Notes under the pieces: generated by a model
Seen by the model: only the letters and a program-made list of their open reading frames with translations
What the model was told of the DNA's origin: nothing
The model's database searches: none
Position numbers and translations under genes: made by a program
NCBI GenBank assembly: GCA_937922655.1
Contig: CALAJH010000001.1
Span: forward strand, 62,001 to 126,000
Origin: an uncultured Bacteroidia bacterium
GTDB lineage: Bacteria > Bacteroidota > Bacteroidia > J057 > CALAJH01
Reading direction: 5' to 3'
DNA: 64,000 nucleotides
Shown: one piece after another, positions 39,201-45,286 of the stretch
Layout: the number at the start of each line of letters is the position of its first letter
Position numbering within the stretch: the stretch's first letter is position 1

Positions 39201-39650
39201 GTAGAAGACGAGGTCGACGTTCGGGTAAAGGTTTTCATAAACGACTTTGCGGTAGTTGCGGGCGGTTACGCCTTGGGGGACGTGAGGGAGGTAAAAATGA
39301 TTGAGGGCCTCGGTCGCGTCGGAGGCGGAAATTTTTGGGGACGGGTTGGCCCCCAAAAATTCCATGTCCATGCGGTAAAGGCCGGTCAGCAGGGGAGTAT
39401 CGTCCCGCCCGACTTCCACTTTGGAATACACGTAGCTGACCGCGTTGGGTCTGAAGAACAGCGAAACGCCGTTCACATCGGCCGTAAAGGATACGTCCGG
39501 TCTGGGTTTGCCTTCCACGTCCGCCACTTGGCCCCTGTTTTCGACAAAGGCTAGGCCGCTAGGCGGTATGGGTCGGCTTCGAGGGTTTTCTCTTGCCGAA
39601 GCCCACACCCCAACCAGTAGCAGGAGTAGGGTTAATAAACTTTTCTTCAT
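27210..39650 (-). CDS. Giant T9SS-secreted modular adhesin (4,146 residues)
   Basis: A Sec signal (MKKSLLTLLLLLVGVWASA) is followed by: a DUF7948-type domain (about 25-255, FVENRGQV...); seven SBBP repeats forming a propeller (about 256-690, recurring DAFI-x-KFN and WSTYLGG); 11 Ig/PKD-like modules (about 690-1530, each with ICxGxS...TLTASG and DANGC); 19 SprB-type repeats of about 80 residues (about 1530-3045, CFGDxxGAIDxTVxGGTxPYTYxWTGP...GTYxVTVTDANGC); more Ig-like and FN3 modules (about 3045-4060, RVRSLCGG...SPWS); and a T9SS type A sorting domain (about 4065-4146, FTVYPNPNNGKF...). SprB relatives act in gliding and surface adhesion. No frameshift or stop is seen in 12.4 kb. A terminator follows; no clear promoter was found in the 290-bp gap upstream. 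Confidence 0.95.
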   Translation of the reverse strand: MKKSLLTLLLLLVGVWASARENPRSRPIPPSGLAFVENRGQVADVEGKPRPDVSFTADVNGVSLFFRPNAVSYVYSKVEVGRDDTPLLTGLYRMDMEFLGANPSPKISASDATEALNHFYLPHVPQGVTARNYRKVVYENLYPNVDLVFYGADESGALKYDFIVRPGGNVGDVRLRYNAADDLRLNADGSLSLTHAYGGVQEAAPYVFQESAAGRKTVTASYRLQDGVVTFNVGDYDKTQTLVIDPLSRSWSRYYGDSRLDRAYSSAYAADGSLYVVGLTQSTPFPVTTGAFQSTFGGANDAFITKFNTSGSVVWATLAGGGSVDNALAVAVNPVNQNIVVCGSTSSSNFPIFAASQPTYGGNGDGFIMKFTPTGSIVWSSYFGGALLDDIQDVGISPSGEIYLTGSTFSPGLATVGQLTIGGNRDAFIAKFNTSGAVQWFTYYGGAGEDIANAIDLGPMGNIAIGGTTTSSNLPVSGGPQLTLNGSRDAFVARFTNAAVPIWSTYLGGSGEEVVTGVTVFTNSNVVVAGWTNSSNFPTLNAFQSVYGGNRDGFAAKYNNATQSLLWSTYIGGADIDEGYDITIADNGGVHVVGSTRSTNFPVTAGAEHTVYAGNTDGFLITLLNNGVRDYATYIGGTATDIARGIAANADGSRVSVVGQTGSNSFSAPLSGSRIGSDDAFIITYNVNIVAPCQVSLQASQTTVCPGTPVTITATGPVGNNYSWTGPGGFSASGSLVTVTPNATGTYTVNVTGQGCLNSSATITIDVYNPTALVASVAPNNICGGDATTLSVTPTNLSNYVWAGPTGVIGTGTSVSVSPGATTVYTVNALDANGCNATATVTVTVTAPATTITPAEPAICIGQSVTLTASPADTYLWSTGETTQSISVSPEETTSYTVGTTTGQCSSTAVVTVTVGLPPVVTATPSSPAICLGQSITVTGSGAVSYQWLNVNTGMTYTGESITLTPGATEVYTLNVTGTDANGCQNTASTTFSVNPNPVFGINQGTSITVCAEQNFVLSASDASLTYQWSTSQSGQSITTALTSSQTISVVGTDANGCSSSQSISVNVIPVIQDITATALPQTVCAGQSVNLVASENPNVVLYEWVWNDGLNVQTGQVITVTPTVTTTYTLNAYNAQNCPKSIPVTVTVNPLPNIAISTPNPSICIGECATLTASGGIAYNWTWPGGGSAVGSTLQVCPTTTTSYTLVGIDANGCQNSAALTVAVNPLPTITISGPASICDDASGTLTASGAVSYVWQPNFGLSSTTGATVVANPPVTTTYTITGTDANGCVNSTTYTLVVNPTPTVSIAAGDNELCAGESTLIVASASLSVTYSWGHTTSNSNALTVAPTETTTYTVYATTAQGCSDTATITIVVNPLPAVTITAVPSTICVGESTTLTASGALTYVWSNDETTASVVVAPNAAGTYTYSVVGTDANGCVNSAAISVTVNPIPEVSVAASASEICLGGSVTFTASGNSTSYAWSTGDDTAEITVVPNASGTYTYTVTGTNEFGCTTSVPISVFVRPIPDVQVNKTDVTCYGGANGAIALSLTGGEPPHTIVWSGPNNYSSTVQNPSGLLAGVYTYVVTTVAGCEVTGSIEIFEPAPFGIEVELTQPTCNGFCDGVITVGVTDASEEPVIVLRDALTNNVIYAANGYTATFTGSPFCLPAGFYRVQVFVGSCSDDVVFELGQPDVLAATAAITNEVCFGDGLGSIDLTVTGGTQPYTFAWTGPDSYSAVTEDLSGLTTGGVYTVSIVDANGCDLTQEYTVIGPTESLAFASATVTDITCANAALGAIDITVVGGVSPYTYAWTGPNGYQNVSEDLLSIPAGVYTGTVTDAVGCQITATLEVRTLDTLYAAISVYNIRCYAENTGAINMTPIGGTPPYNISWTGPNGFTSSDANLSGLFAGTYELTLTDAVGCVWLAEVDVWQEAELLFDIQVSGNLCYGVYDGSIDLTVFGGGVTPYVYVWSGGTIDGIVTTEDVYNVGPGTYDLLIIDGNGCINFASVDFAEPDPFVLTIDAVTPVSCNGGSDGAIDATAFGTGLTFLLNGLPSTEDVSGLSAGNYFYCVINADGCVLCENIVITQPAPAEITAVVTDVACFGDATGAIDVTVAGGTTPYTYLWSNSEVTEDVSGLTAGTYSVNVVDANGCLYTFGPFTVGQPGAPLSIADVTVTDVLCNNEATGAIDITIAGGTPPYTYSWVTPSGNIVVSEDLFGIPAGAYTGTVTDANGCTISGTLTVNNVSPIVPQFEIVNVLCYGENTGAVTVTVNGGVGGYTYEWTLIGDPTVISTTNAITGVFAGEYNVRITDANGCAIDAAATVTQNPELIVTVENIVEIACFGENTGSIDISVSGGVPPYIYVWSGGTIDGVESTEDLYDIGAGTYDLAIIDGVSCFYFASVDLVAPALFALVSNGQDDVTCNGGSNGAIYATVVGGGNFEYYLNGNPVSGTNHTGLTAGSYNLTVVNTDDGCVKSLDYTITEPTAISAEFTVAGVSCFGAQDGAVTTVVTGGVLPYDISWTGPDGFTATTADIADLNPGLYTLTITHSGVCEYIFDVTVPGPTVELQFASESVSDVLCFGQAQGGIDIDVIGGTAPYSYAWTGPNGSVYATQDLYNLVAGTYDLTVTDANGCQISASYDVAQPTMLWAGFTVENVRCYGDNTASIELAVFGGTAPYNYDWTGPNGFTSASEDLSNLFAGTYDLTITDANGCIWMSQVVVTQPAEIQVAVEYEDACFGFNDGFISVSASGGVPPYIYFWETTATYATTLTDLAPGTYDLIVIDGNNCEQFVSVDIFELPQIVSSLVAMTQVTCPGGSDGALELSFAGGNDPYVLSVTGPGGYDETFTDVVEGTYTITGLADGTYTIVVVDSNACTETFTYDVTTIAPTQIAATVVDISCNGANDGAINLTITDGTPNYTYSWTGPGGYSNNIRDIASLVPGVYTVEVTDANGCVATASFTVAEPDVLALSFVVTDQLCANEDDGAINATVTGGTAPYTYAWSGPNGYSAATEDISGLATGFYVLTVTDNNGCTITSDSIEVVPADPVVINLGVIGIGGLAFCQGGSVTIGDLNATPGDSYQWQIDTTGTFTDIDGATSPTLLVTSEEVLFADQFRDYRLIITQGTCVFTSNPLTIQIFARPDITTEITTSANDDSPFDVCIGEVVTLSVPPAQPNTTYLWLINGIPSGSSHTITFTITDLTVRNVTVILQNTVNGCTNFNAVPYTFTPQSTPTPVAVDDDVILCAGGTATLAVTPEASTNYQWYLLNEGGDPLNINDYAPVGSGTTFDVSTVTGGVDYYIIRAERVPSECFAYSDPIRVTQSVLTIVSITQTPGNCFDNELTVVATTNLDPDANPISYTLSGGTLSTPVTNATGFFDGLGAGTYTLTVSDAAGCVITQTVQYQVFTPFISNIVALNASMVQLTIDYPNYGDPDRFFFVRYRVYPEFPSDGGPGQFVQDQVVVDDLNIVTIGGLQNNTRYEFYVWASCYDDPNYFNSPISNFVYVTTPQLVEACIRPGGLYVNVDPVNPTTAYVYWNWEAGAVYEVQYRLSGVVDGETIVYEQEFPGSGSCIGPFAAAPATITLTGLFPQSPYEIEVRKLCAGCTYDEFNPGDVSPWSSTIYFETGGACTVPTATVTVSGNMDGPMTSYCGDVALTANVTPADPGNYYYRWQYSSTGAPGTFVNVAQGYGENVLITNEFSFGTGFYRVIVRAGICAENLSTNTEELTIIAKPTVVVNVDEDPSTFLIENDHDNVAYITDCPGLNTGVVVVAAFGGTPPYQFSVTGPNGPWYNSGRFVNLPAGTYGGWVKDANGCVAEYDTSIPGQNPAIIYNAFSGPTVNALTDGSSATSIDVYLNLSQKVAPPYVTASNPVVSYRIAYRVTGTTNGGWTTLVVAAPADLDLNYVNDAPIVLTGLNPATSYDIRVRAICADNSQSAWSATYVATTGGIAATCEEVRNLVANVVYFDGDGNPVTDSVFVSWLAPDQPVAPVGYEVQWRQLTEGGVLVGNWFGVNDVTDLFYGINGLMEDTRYRVRVRSLCGGSNVSPWSVRDIRTPSLKQAAAGQSQTFTVYPNPNNGKFSVIFDSQEQGTVTLRLTDLVGRTIYTNSFEVNVGAVELPVEVSNYTSGVYTLEFVQGQAVTHVKLSLN
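30530..35060 (-). repeat. SprB-repeat array with five-module super-repeat
   Basis: Nineteen SprB-type modules occupy this part of the adhesin gene. Modules 3-7, 8-12 and 13-17 recur in the same order, and 18-19 begin a fourth set. The conserved first Cys of modules 3, 8, 13 and 18 lies near plus-strand positions 34528, 33344, 32158 and 30956, giving steps of about 1184, 1186 and 1202 bp. Confidence 0.8.
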
Positions 39651-39941
39651 AGAGTTATGAAATGAAAAGGGAAAAAAATGTGCAATGCCATAGACGAAAC
39701 GCTCCCAAGGATTCGTTCCGGGGTTTGAATCGGCTTTTAGCCGGTCGATGAGGACGCGCTTTCAGCAAGGTTGTTCACGCTCGTATGCAAGCCCTTATCC
39801 ACCGTCCAACAGGTTACAATGCAACCCGTACCGTTTCAAGGCGCAATAATAAGAATTGTTTGGTCAAAAAAATAGTTTTTTCGCCAAAATGTCGATTCGG
39901 GCCGTTAGTAAAATTTATATTGTACATTCCTAACATAAACT

Positions 39942-41783
39942 TTACTCAACCGTTACGGATTTGGCTAAGTTTCGCGGCTGGTCAACGTCGCACCCGCGCA
40001 TGACGGCAATGTAATAGGCCAAAAGCTGAAGCGGCAAAACGGAAACCAACGGCGTCAAAGGTTCGGCTACCTCGGGAATTTCCAAATAGTAATCCGCAAG
40101 TTGGGGGGTGAAGGCGTCGCCTTCGGTAACGACGGCAATAACCACCCCCTTTCGCGCCTTGACCTCCATAATGTTGGATATGATTTTTTCGTGGGTCTTG
40201 TCGCGCGTGGCCAAAATGACGACCGGCATGTTTTCGTCTATCAAGGCGATGGGACCGTGCTTCATTTCGGCGGCGGGGTAACCTTCGGCGTGGATGTAAG
40301 AAATTTCTTTGAGTTTAAGCGCCCCTTCCAACGCCACGGGAAAGTTGTAGCCGCGCCCCAAATAAAGAAAATTGGCCGCGTCCTTGTATCTTTCGGCAAT
40401 GTATCTGACTTTGTCGTTCACCGAGGCAATGGTTCGTTCCACGACGTTGGGCAGGGAGACAAGCTGTTCGACAAGGGTGTTGAACCGTCCGTCGGGCAAA
40501 GTGCCGCGCATACGCCCCATCATCACGGCCATAAGGGCCAGTACCGTAACTTGGGAAGTGAACGCCTTGGTGGAAGCCACGCCAATTTCGGGGCCGGCGT
40601 GGGTGTAAACCCCCGCATGGGTCTCGCGCGGAATGGACGAGCCAACGACGTTGCATACGCCCAAAACCGTCGCGCCCTGTTGCTTGGCCTGTTGAATGGC
40701 GGCCAAAGTGTCGGCCGTTTCCCCGCTTTGGCTGATAGCCAGTACCACGTCGTCCGCACGGACAATCGGGTTGCGATAGCGAAATTCGCTGGCATATTCG
40801 ACCTCGACGGGCAAACGCGCCAAATCCTCAAACAAATACTCGCCTATCAAGCCCGCGTGCCAACTCGTTCCGCAAGCCACGATAATCATTCTTTCGGCGT
40901 TGAGCAGTTTTTCGGATACGTCCACCAAACCGCCGAGCTTGACCTCGCTGCGGTCTTGAGCGATACGCCCACGCATCGAGTCTCTAATGCTTCGCGGTTG
41001 TTCGAATATTTCTTTGAGCATGAAATGCTCGTAACCGCCTTTTTCGATGGCGTCCAATTCGAGTTCAAGCACCTTGATCTCGGGCGTGCGGGGAGCGTTG
41101 CGAATGGTTTTGAGCGTCAGTTCGTCGCGACCGATAATGGCGATATCGTCGTCGTTGAGGTAAATGACGTTCTTCGTATATTCGACGATGGGCGTGGCGT
41201 CGGAAGCGACAAAGTATTCTCCCGAACCCAAGCCTATCACAATCGGACTTCCCCGCCTTGCCACAACCAGCATATCGGGCGCCGAACGGCACAAAACCAC
41301 AATTCCAAAGGCGCCGTGTACTTTGGTCAAAGCCAATCGCACCGCGTCCTCGGGAGAAACGTTGCCCACCTCGTAAATCTCCTCGATGAGGTTGACAAGC
41401 ACCTCGGTATCGGTGTCGCTGGAAAAAACATAACCGCGGTCCAAAAGTCGACGCTTGAGTTCGGCGTAATTTTCGATGATGCCGTTGTGTATCAGACAAA
41501 ATTCACCCGAGGCGCTGAGATGGGGATGGGCGTTGACGTCGTTGGGTTCGCCGTGGGTCGCCCACCGGGTGTGGCCCATGGCCACGGTTACGCGGGCCGT
41601 GTATTCGGGTTCGAGCCTGTCGAGCTCCGCGACCCGCCCCTTCTTTTTAACCACCCGTATTTCTCCTTCGACCGGCATGGCCACGCCCGCCGAATCGTAA
41701 CCCCGATATTCCAACCTTTTCAGCCCGCCGATGACCACGGGCCACGCTTTTCTATTACCGACGTATCCGACGATGCCGCACAT
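39942..41783 (-). CDS. glmS: Glutamine-fructose-6-phosphate aminotransferase (isomerizing)
   Basis: 613 residues. It makes glucosamine-6-phosphate for peptidoglycan and lipopolysaccharide. It starts MCGIVGYVG, with Cys2 as the glutaminase nucleophile after Met removal. The glutaminase domain (about 2-240) has RLEYRGYDSAG, GHTRWATHG and HNGIIENY. Two SIS isomerase domains follow: SQSGETADTLAA (about 350) and the second near 460-600, with GRGYNFPVALEGALKLKEISY and the C-terminal QPRNLAKSVTVE carrying the conserved catalytic-loop Lys. Length is standard. It has its own exact-consensus promoter. No glmS ribozyme was seen in its short leader. Confidence 0.98.
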   Translation of the reverse strand: MCGIVGYVGNRKAWPVVIGGLKRLEYRGYDSAGVAMPVEGEIRVVKKKGRVAELDRLEPEYTARVTVAMGHTRWATHGEPNDVNAHPHLSASGEFCLIHNGIIENYAELKRRLLDRGYVFSSDTDTEVLVNLIEEIYEVGNVSPEDAVRLALTKVHGAFGIVVLCRSAPDMLVVARRGSPIVIGLGSGEYFVASDATPIVEYTKNVIYLNDDDIAIIGRDELTLKTIRNAPRTPEIKVLELELDAIEKGGYEHFMLKEIFEQPRSIRDSMRGRIAQDRSEVKLGGLVDVSEKLLNAERMIIVACGTSWHAGLIGEYLFEDLARLPVEVEYASEFRYRNPIVRADDVVLAISQSGETADTLAAIQQAKQQGATVLGVCNVVGSSIPRETHAGVYTHAGPEIGVASTKAFTSQVTVLALMAVMMGRMRGTLPDGRFNTLVEQLVSLPNVVERTIASVNDKVRYIAERYKDAANFLYLGRGYNFPVALEGALKLKEISYIHAEGYPAAEMKHGPIALIDENMPVVILATRDKTHEKIISNIMEVKARKGVVIAVVTEGDAFTPQLADYYLEIPEVAEPLTPLVSVLPLQLLAYYIAVMRGCDVDQPRNLAKSVTVE

Positions 41784-41833
41784 AAGTTTTGATTAAGTTT
41801 GTATGGGCGCCCTAAAATACGGAGACCCAAGCG

Positions 41834-41864
41834 CAAAATTAATAAAATAAAAAGGGGTGACAAA
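41834..41864 (-). promoter_or_regulatory. Promoter of glmS
   Basis: Minus strand: TTTG (41861-41864), 19-nt spacer, TAATTTTG (41834-41841), an exact consensus. The leader before the ATG at 41783 would be about 45-50 nt. Confidence 0.7.
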
Positions 41865-41889
41865 ATACGACCATCCCTTGGCAAATTGA

Positions 41890-42774
41890 TTAAAACCAAT
41901 GTTTGAGAGCGGCCCAAAAAGTCCTGTGAGCGACAATCGGAGGATACAACAAAAACGATTTCGTCCACTTTTTCAACACATTCAAACGCGAAGTTTTGCT
42001 TAGCGCCAAACACATGGCGGAATAAGCGGCGACGTACGCTCGAAACCTTCCCAATCTTTGGCGGTGTTTTTCCACAAAAACGGGGTCTTCGAGCGCATAT
42101 TTTTCCACCAGCTCCACGCTTTGGACTTTGGCGATAAAATTACCGACCATGCTTCGGGTAGAGTGGTCGATGGCGTGGGATGTAACGACGGTTGAACAGA
42201 CGGGCTCGTAACGTACGGACGTCAACAACCAGCAAAGCCAATCTTCCGATGGAGGAAGTCGTCGATCCTCGTGAAAACGCACCGTTTTGAATGCCGCCAA
42301 GCTGACAAATACCCCCAAAACCGAAAAATAATTGCCGTCCAACAACGCGACCGAACAGGGCTCCTTGGACGGCGACCAAGCATGCACCAATTCACCCGTT
42401 GGTTTGCGTACCTCGAACGCCAAATGCACAAACGCGGGACGTCCGTTCGATTCGATGACCTCTTTGGCCGTTTGGAGGTGATGAGGAAGCGCGATGTCGT
42501 CGGAATCGAAAAAATTCAAGTATTCGCCCCGCGCCAACGCCGCCCCGTAATTCCGCGCCGCCCCCCGTTCCCCGTTTTCCTTCCAATAATAACGAACGCG
42601 TGCATCGTCGAAAGCCTCCACCACCGACCTCGTTTCGTCCGTGCCGCCGTCGTCGACGACGATAATCTCAAAATCGGTGAACGTTTGTTTTAACAGGCTT
42701 TCTATCGTCTTGCCAATCAAACCGGCGCGTTGATAGGTGGGAATGACGACGGAGAAAAAAGGCGCCGAACTCAT
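41890..42774 (-). CDS. GT2 family glycosyltransferase
   Basis: 294 residues from the ATG giving MSSAPFFSVVIPTYQRAGLI; the extra upstream frame would begin inside the DsbA-like gene. It has the GT-A start VVIPTYQRAG, IIVVDDGGTDET for nucleotide binding, GERGAARNYGAALARGEYLNFFDSDD with the metal-binding DSDD, and a later PSEDWLCW that may hold the catalytic base. No transmembrane segment is evident except a weakly hydrophobic C-terminus. It likely adds a sugar to a surface glycan. Acceptor and sugar are unknown. It follows the DsbA-like gene by 19 bp on the same strand. Confidence 0.9.
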   Translation of the reverse strand: MSSAPFFSVVIPTYQRAGLIGKTIESLLKQTFTDFEIIVVDDGGTDETRSVVEAFDDARVRYYWKENGERGAARNYGAALARGEYLNFFDSDDIALPHHLQTAKEVIESNGRPAFVHLAFEVRKPTGELVHAWSPSKEPCSVALLDGNYFSVLGVFVSLAAFKTVRFHEDRRLPPSEDWLCWLLTSVRYEPVCSTVVTSHAIDHSTRSMVGNFIAKVQSVELVEKYALEDPVFVEKHRQRLGRFRAYVAAYSAMCLALSKTSRLNVLKKWTKSFLLYPPIVAHRTFWAALKHWF

Positions 42775-42793
42775 TTTGCCACAAAACGGAAAA

Positions 42794-43474
42794 TTACATT
42801 CGTTTTTTAATTTCGGTTTCAAGGGTTTTGTATTCGCAATAGCCGCGACACAAAACCTCGACTTGCTCACCCGCAACCCACAAAACCGTAGGGTAACCCG
42901 TAACGCCCAATTCTTGGGCGTACATAAAGTCGGCGAGGGCCGATTGAACGTTTGCCGGACTTTTCATTTCAACAACGAACCGGTCAAAGTCAAACCCGAA
43001 TTTTTGTGCAAGGCCGCGATAGCTTTCGTCGTCGTCGGGACCCAAACCGTCGTGATAAATCATTTTTTGGAGGGCGGCGGCAAAGGCCAAGGCCAAATCG
43101 GGACGGTTGTTTTTGACCCACGACAACGCCGTTGCGGGTTTCTCGGAACTCATAACGGCCGTTCCTTTTTCCAGCATCCCGTCGACGAAAGCCTTGCCAA
43201 ACTTGATTCCCGTTGTTTTTTCAACAACGGGATAGGCGGATTTGATGTAAGTGGCCATCTCGGAAATCGGTCCGACGCCTTCGCCCACGACCATACCGCC
43301 CGAAACAACTTCGAAGGCCAACGCACCCGAATAATTTTGATACAATTTTTCCATCACGGGGCTAAAGCCGTAGCACCAACCGCATAGCGCGTCGTAAACG
43401 TAAACGACTTTCGGTTTTTGGTCGAAGGGCTGTGCCCAAAGCAAGCCCGCCGACAAGACCATCGTCCAAATCAT
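42794..43474 (-). CDS. DsbA/FrnE-type thioredoxin-fold protein, exported
   Basis: 226 residues with a short signal (MIWTMVLSAGLLWA-Q). The thioredoxin-fold active site is CGWC in YDALCGWCYGFSP, followed by the helical insertion typical of DsbA-like proteins and a cis-Pro loop GVTGYPTVLWV. The CGWCYG form points to the FrnE-like branch rather than classic DsbA (CPHC). It probably exchanges disulfides in the periplasm. The ATG overlaps the stop of the DUF4249 gene upstream by 4 bp, so the two are translationally coupled. Confidence 0.9.
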   Translation of the reverse strand: MIWTMVLSAGLLWAQPFDQKPKVVYVYDALCGWCYGFSPVMEKLYQNYSGALAFEVVSGGMVVGEGVGPISEMATYIKSAYPVVEKTTGIKFGKAFVDGMLEKGTAVMSSEKPATALSWVKNNRPDLALAFAAALQKMIYHDGLGPDDDESYRGLAQKFGFDFDRFVVEMKSPANVQSALADFMYAQELGVTGYPTVLWVAGEQVEVLCRGYCEYKTLETEIKKRM

Positions 43475-44505
43475 TGGCAGGAACCCGAAGGACGCGGGGC
43501 GTTGTTGATGCGGGCCAGATAACGGGAACAGTCGGACCAGTTGGCATAACGGCTGGATTTTATTACCGAACCCAAAACCCCTAAACCGCCTTCGATGTTG
43601 GTGTACTCGGGCCGAACGGTGGTGAAGTCTTCAAAATTCGGAGCGTTGGCCCGCATATAGTTGTAAAGGAAAGTGTCTATGGCCGTGATTTCGATGCGCG
43701 TGGAAAGATTGAACGGGGCTTGGTCGGCATAAACCGCACCTTGGGGCAATTTTTCCATCACATGATTCAAAAAACCGCGGCCGACGTTGAAGCACGCTTC
43801 ATATTCCCATGTGGACGCACCGTATTTTTGCGGACATTGACCCGCGTCACCGGAAAAAGGCGGCCCCGTCGGGCCGTAAACGATTTCTTGGTCGTAGACC
43901 CCCGGCGTCGTGCCGTAACGAAAAAAGAAACGCACCTCATACGCCGAAGGACGAACCTCCCTTTGTCCCGAAACGCCCCGACGCTTTTCGCCGAAAGACA
44001 CGCTCAAACTGTTTGACTGAAAATTGTACGGGTACCACCCTTCCACGTTGCCCGGATATACGAACGTTTCGGGCGGAAAAAGAAATGTCGGAGGATTGGG
44101 AACGGTCGTCCGCGCTTTGACTTTCAAACCGCCCGGTAAAGAAACCTCCAATCGGTAGGTGGTGTTGGGCTTCAAAAATCCAAAGCCGCGAAACACCGTC
44201 ATGTCTTTCGGAAACAGCCCGTCGGCACGTTGGGTGTCCACGCGCGCAAAAAATATCGTCGTATCGCCGCCGGTCAAAACCACCACCGCCTCATTCAATT
44301 CGTCGCGATGTTTTCGGGCCGCTTCCACGGCATCCGACTCCGGCAGAAACAGGCGCCCCACCCGTATGTAATGAATGCTGTCGTTGGCGTTCAACACCCC
44401 AAAGACCGTCAGCATGTCTTTGGGCGGAGCGTTGACCACCGGTTCGTTGTCTTTGCAGGCAAACGCCGTAAAGGCCAGCGCCGCCGCCAAAAGGATTTTT
44501 TTCAT
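43471..44505 (-). CDS. DUF4249 domain lipoprotein
   Basis: 344 residues from the ATG giving MKKILLAAALAFTAFAC, a lipoprotein signal with lipobox AFAC; an ATG seven codons earlier is also possible and lies 18 bp after a TAACTTTG box. DUF4249 proteins are Bacteroidota lipoproteins with an N-terminal carboxypeptidase-regulatory-like beta domain (LTVFGVLNANDSIHYIRVGRLF) and a following beta-rich part (KPNTTYRLEVSLPGGLKVKARTTVPNPP). Many sit near TonB-dependent receptors, but none is here. The role is unknown; outer-membrane anchoring is likely. It is coupled to the DsbA-like gene by an ATGA overlap. Confidence 0.85.
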   Translation of the reverse strand: MKKILLAAALAFTAFACKDNEPVVNAPPKDMLTVFGVLNANDSIHYIRVGRLFLPESDAVEAARKHRDELNEAVVVLTGGDTTIFFARVDTQRADGLFPKDMTVFRGFGFLKPNTTYRLEVSLPGGLKVKARTTVPNPPTFLFPPETFVYPGNVEGWYPYNFQSNSLSVSFGEKRRGVSGQREVRPSAYEVRFFFRYGTTPGVYDQEIVYGPTGPPFSGDAGQCPQKYGASTWEYEACFNVGRGFLNHVMEKLPQGAVYADQAPFNLSTRIEITAIDTFLYNYMRANAPNFEDFTTVRPEYTNIEGGLGVLGSVIKSSRYANWSDCSRYLARINNAPRPSGSCQ

Positions 44506-44673
44506 TCTTTTTTTCGCGTCGTTCATCCGACGGGAAAATCGTTGCAAAGTTACGCAAATTCACAACAACGGAAACGAATTTTAGGTGCAAACCCGGCGCG
44601 GACAATAATTTCGCGTCAATTTCACGTCCCACCGAATCCCCTCCGTATTTTATGCCTTCGACTTTTTTCGACG

Positions 44674-44681
44674 TATTTTTG
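44674..44681 (+). promoter_or_regulatory. -7 box of ruvA
   Basis: TATTTTTG ends four bases before the ruvA ATG. The -33 element is not clear. The placement leaves no room for a ribosome-binding site and implies a leaderless transcript. Confidence 0.5.
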
Positions 44682-44685
44682 CCGC

Positions 44686-45252
44686 ATGTACGAATATCTA
44701 AAAGGGGAAATCGTAAAATCGGAGCCGGGGCAAGTCGTCGTCGAATGCAACGGCATCGGCTATGCCGTCAAAATATCGCCTTCAACCTACGAAAAACTCA
44801 AAGACAAAAGCCGGACGTTGGTTTACGTGCGTTTGGTCGTTCGCGAGGATGCGCACTTGCTTTTTGGTTTCGAGACCGAAGACGATCGCGCGGCCTTCGA
44901 CCGGCTCGTAGCCGTATCGGGGGTCGGTCCGAACACGGCCCTAACCATTCTTTCCGCCCTTTCCCCACCCGAACTGTATCGAGCCGTCGAAGCCGAAGAC
45001 GTCGCAATGTTGAAAAAAATCAAGGGCGTAGGACCGAAAACCGCCGCACGCATCGTCCTCGAACTCAAAGGAAATCTACCGCAAGGCAAGAAAACCGAAG
45101 CCTCGGAAAACAACGTCGTTCGCAACGAAGCCCTTGCCGCACTTGCCGTACTGGGTTTTCCCAAAAGTTCGATGGAAAAACGCGTCGACGACCTGATTGC
45201 CTCGGGCGTCAAAACCGTCGAAGAGCTCGTCAAACTCGCGTTAAGAAATTAA
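44686..45252 (+). CDS. ruvA: Holliday junction branch-migration protein RuvA
   Basis: 188 residues from the ATG giving MYEYLKGEIVKSEPGQVVVE; sequence upstream in the same frame is antisense to the DUF4249 gene. Domain I has the OB fold (YLKGEI...GIGYAVKIS...VYVRLVVREDAHLLFGF). Domain II has two helix-hairpin-helix DNA-binding motifs, VSGVGPNTALTILS and IKGVGPKTAARIVLEL. Domain III at the C-terminus contacts RuvB (RNEALAALAVLGFPKSSMEKRVDDLI). Length is normal. It binds four-way junctions as a tetramer and recruits RuvB. ruvB and ruvC are not adjacent. Confidence 0.97.
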   Translation: MYEYLKGEIVKSEPGQVVVECNGIGYAVKISPSTYEKLKDKSRTLVYVRLVVREDAHLLFGFETEDDRAAFDRLVAVSGVGPNTALTILSALSPPELYRAVEAEDVAMLKKIKGVGPKTAARIVLELKGNLPQGKKTEASENNVVRNEALAALAVLGFPKSSMEKRVDDLIASGVKTVEELVKLALRN

Positions 45253-45286
45253 GCGTTGAAAATCTCCCGCCGACGGCTACATTTGA

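Noticed and set aside
39651-39941. Promoter of the giant adhesin
   Set aside because: Only an imperfect -7 candidate (TATTATTG on the minus strand near 39844-39851) with a wrongly spaced TTTG was found; not reported as a feature.
40101-41792. A 563-codon plus-strand frame opposite glmS
   Set aside because: Antisense shadow of glmS, whose motifs are complete on the minus strand.
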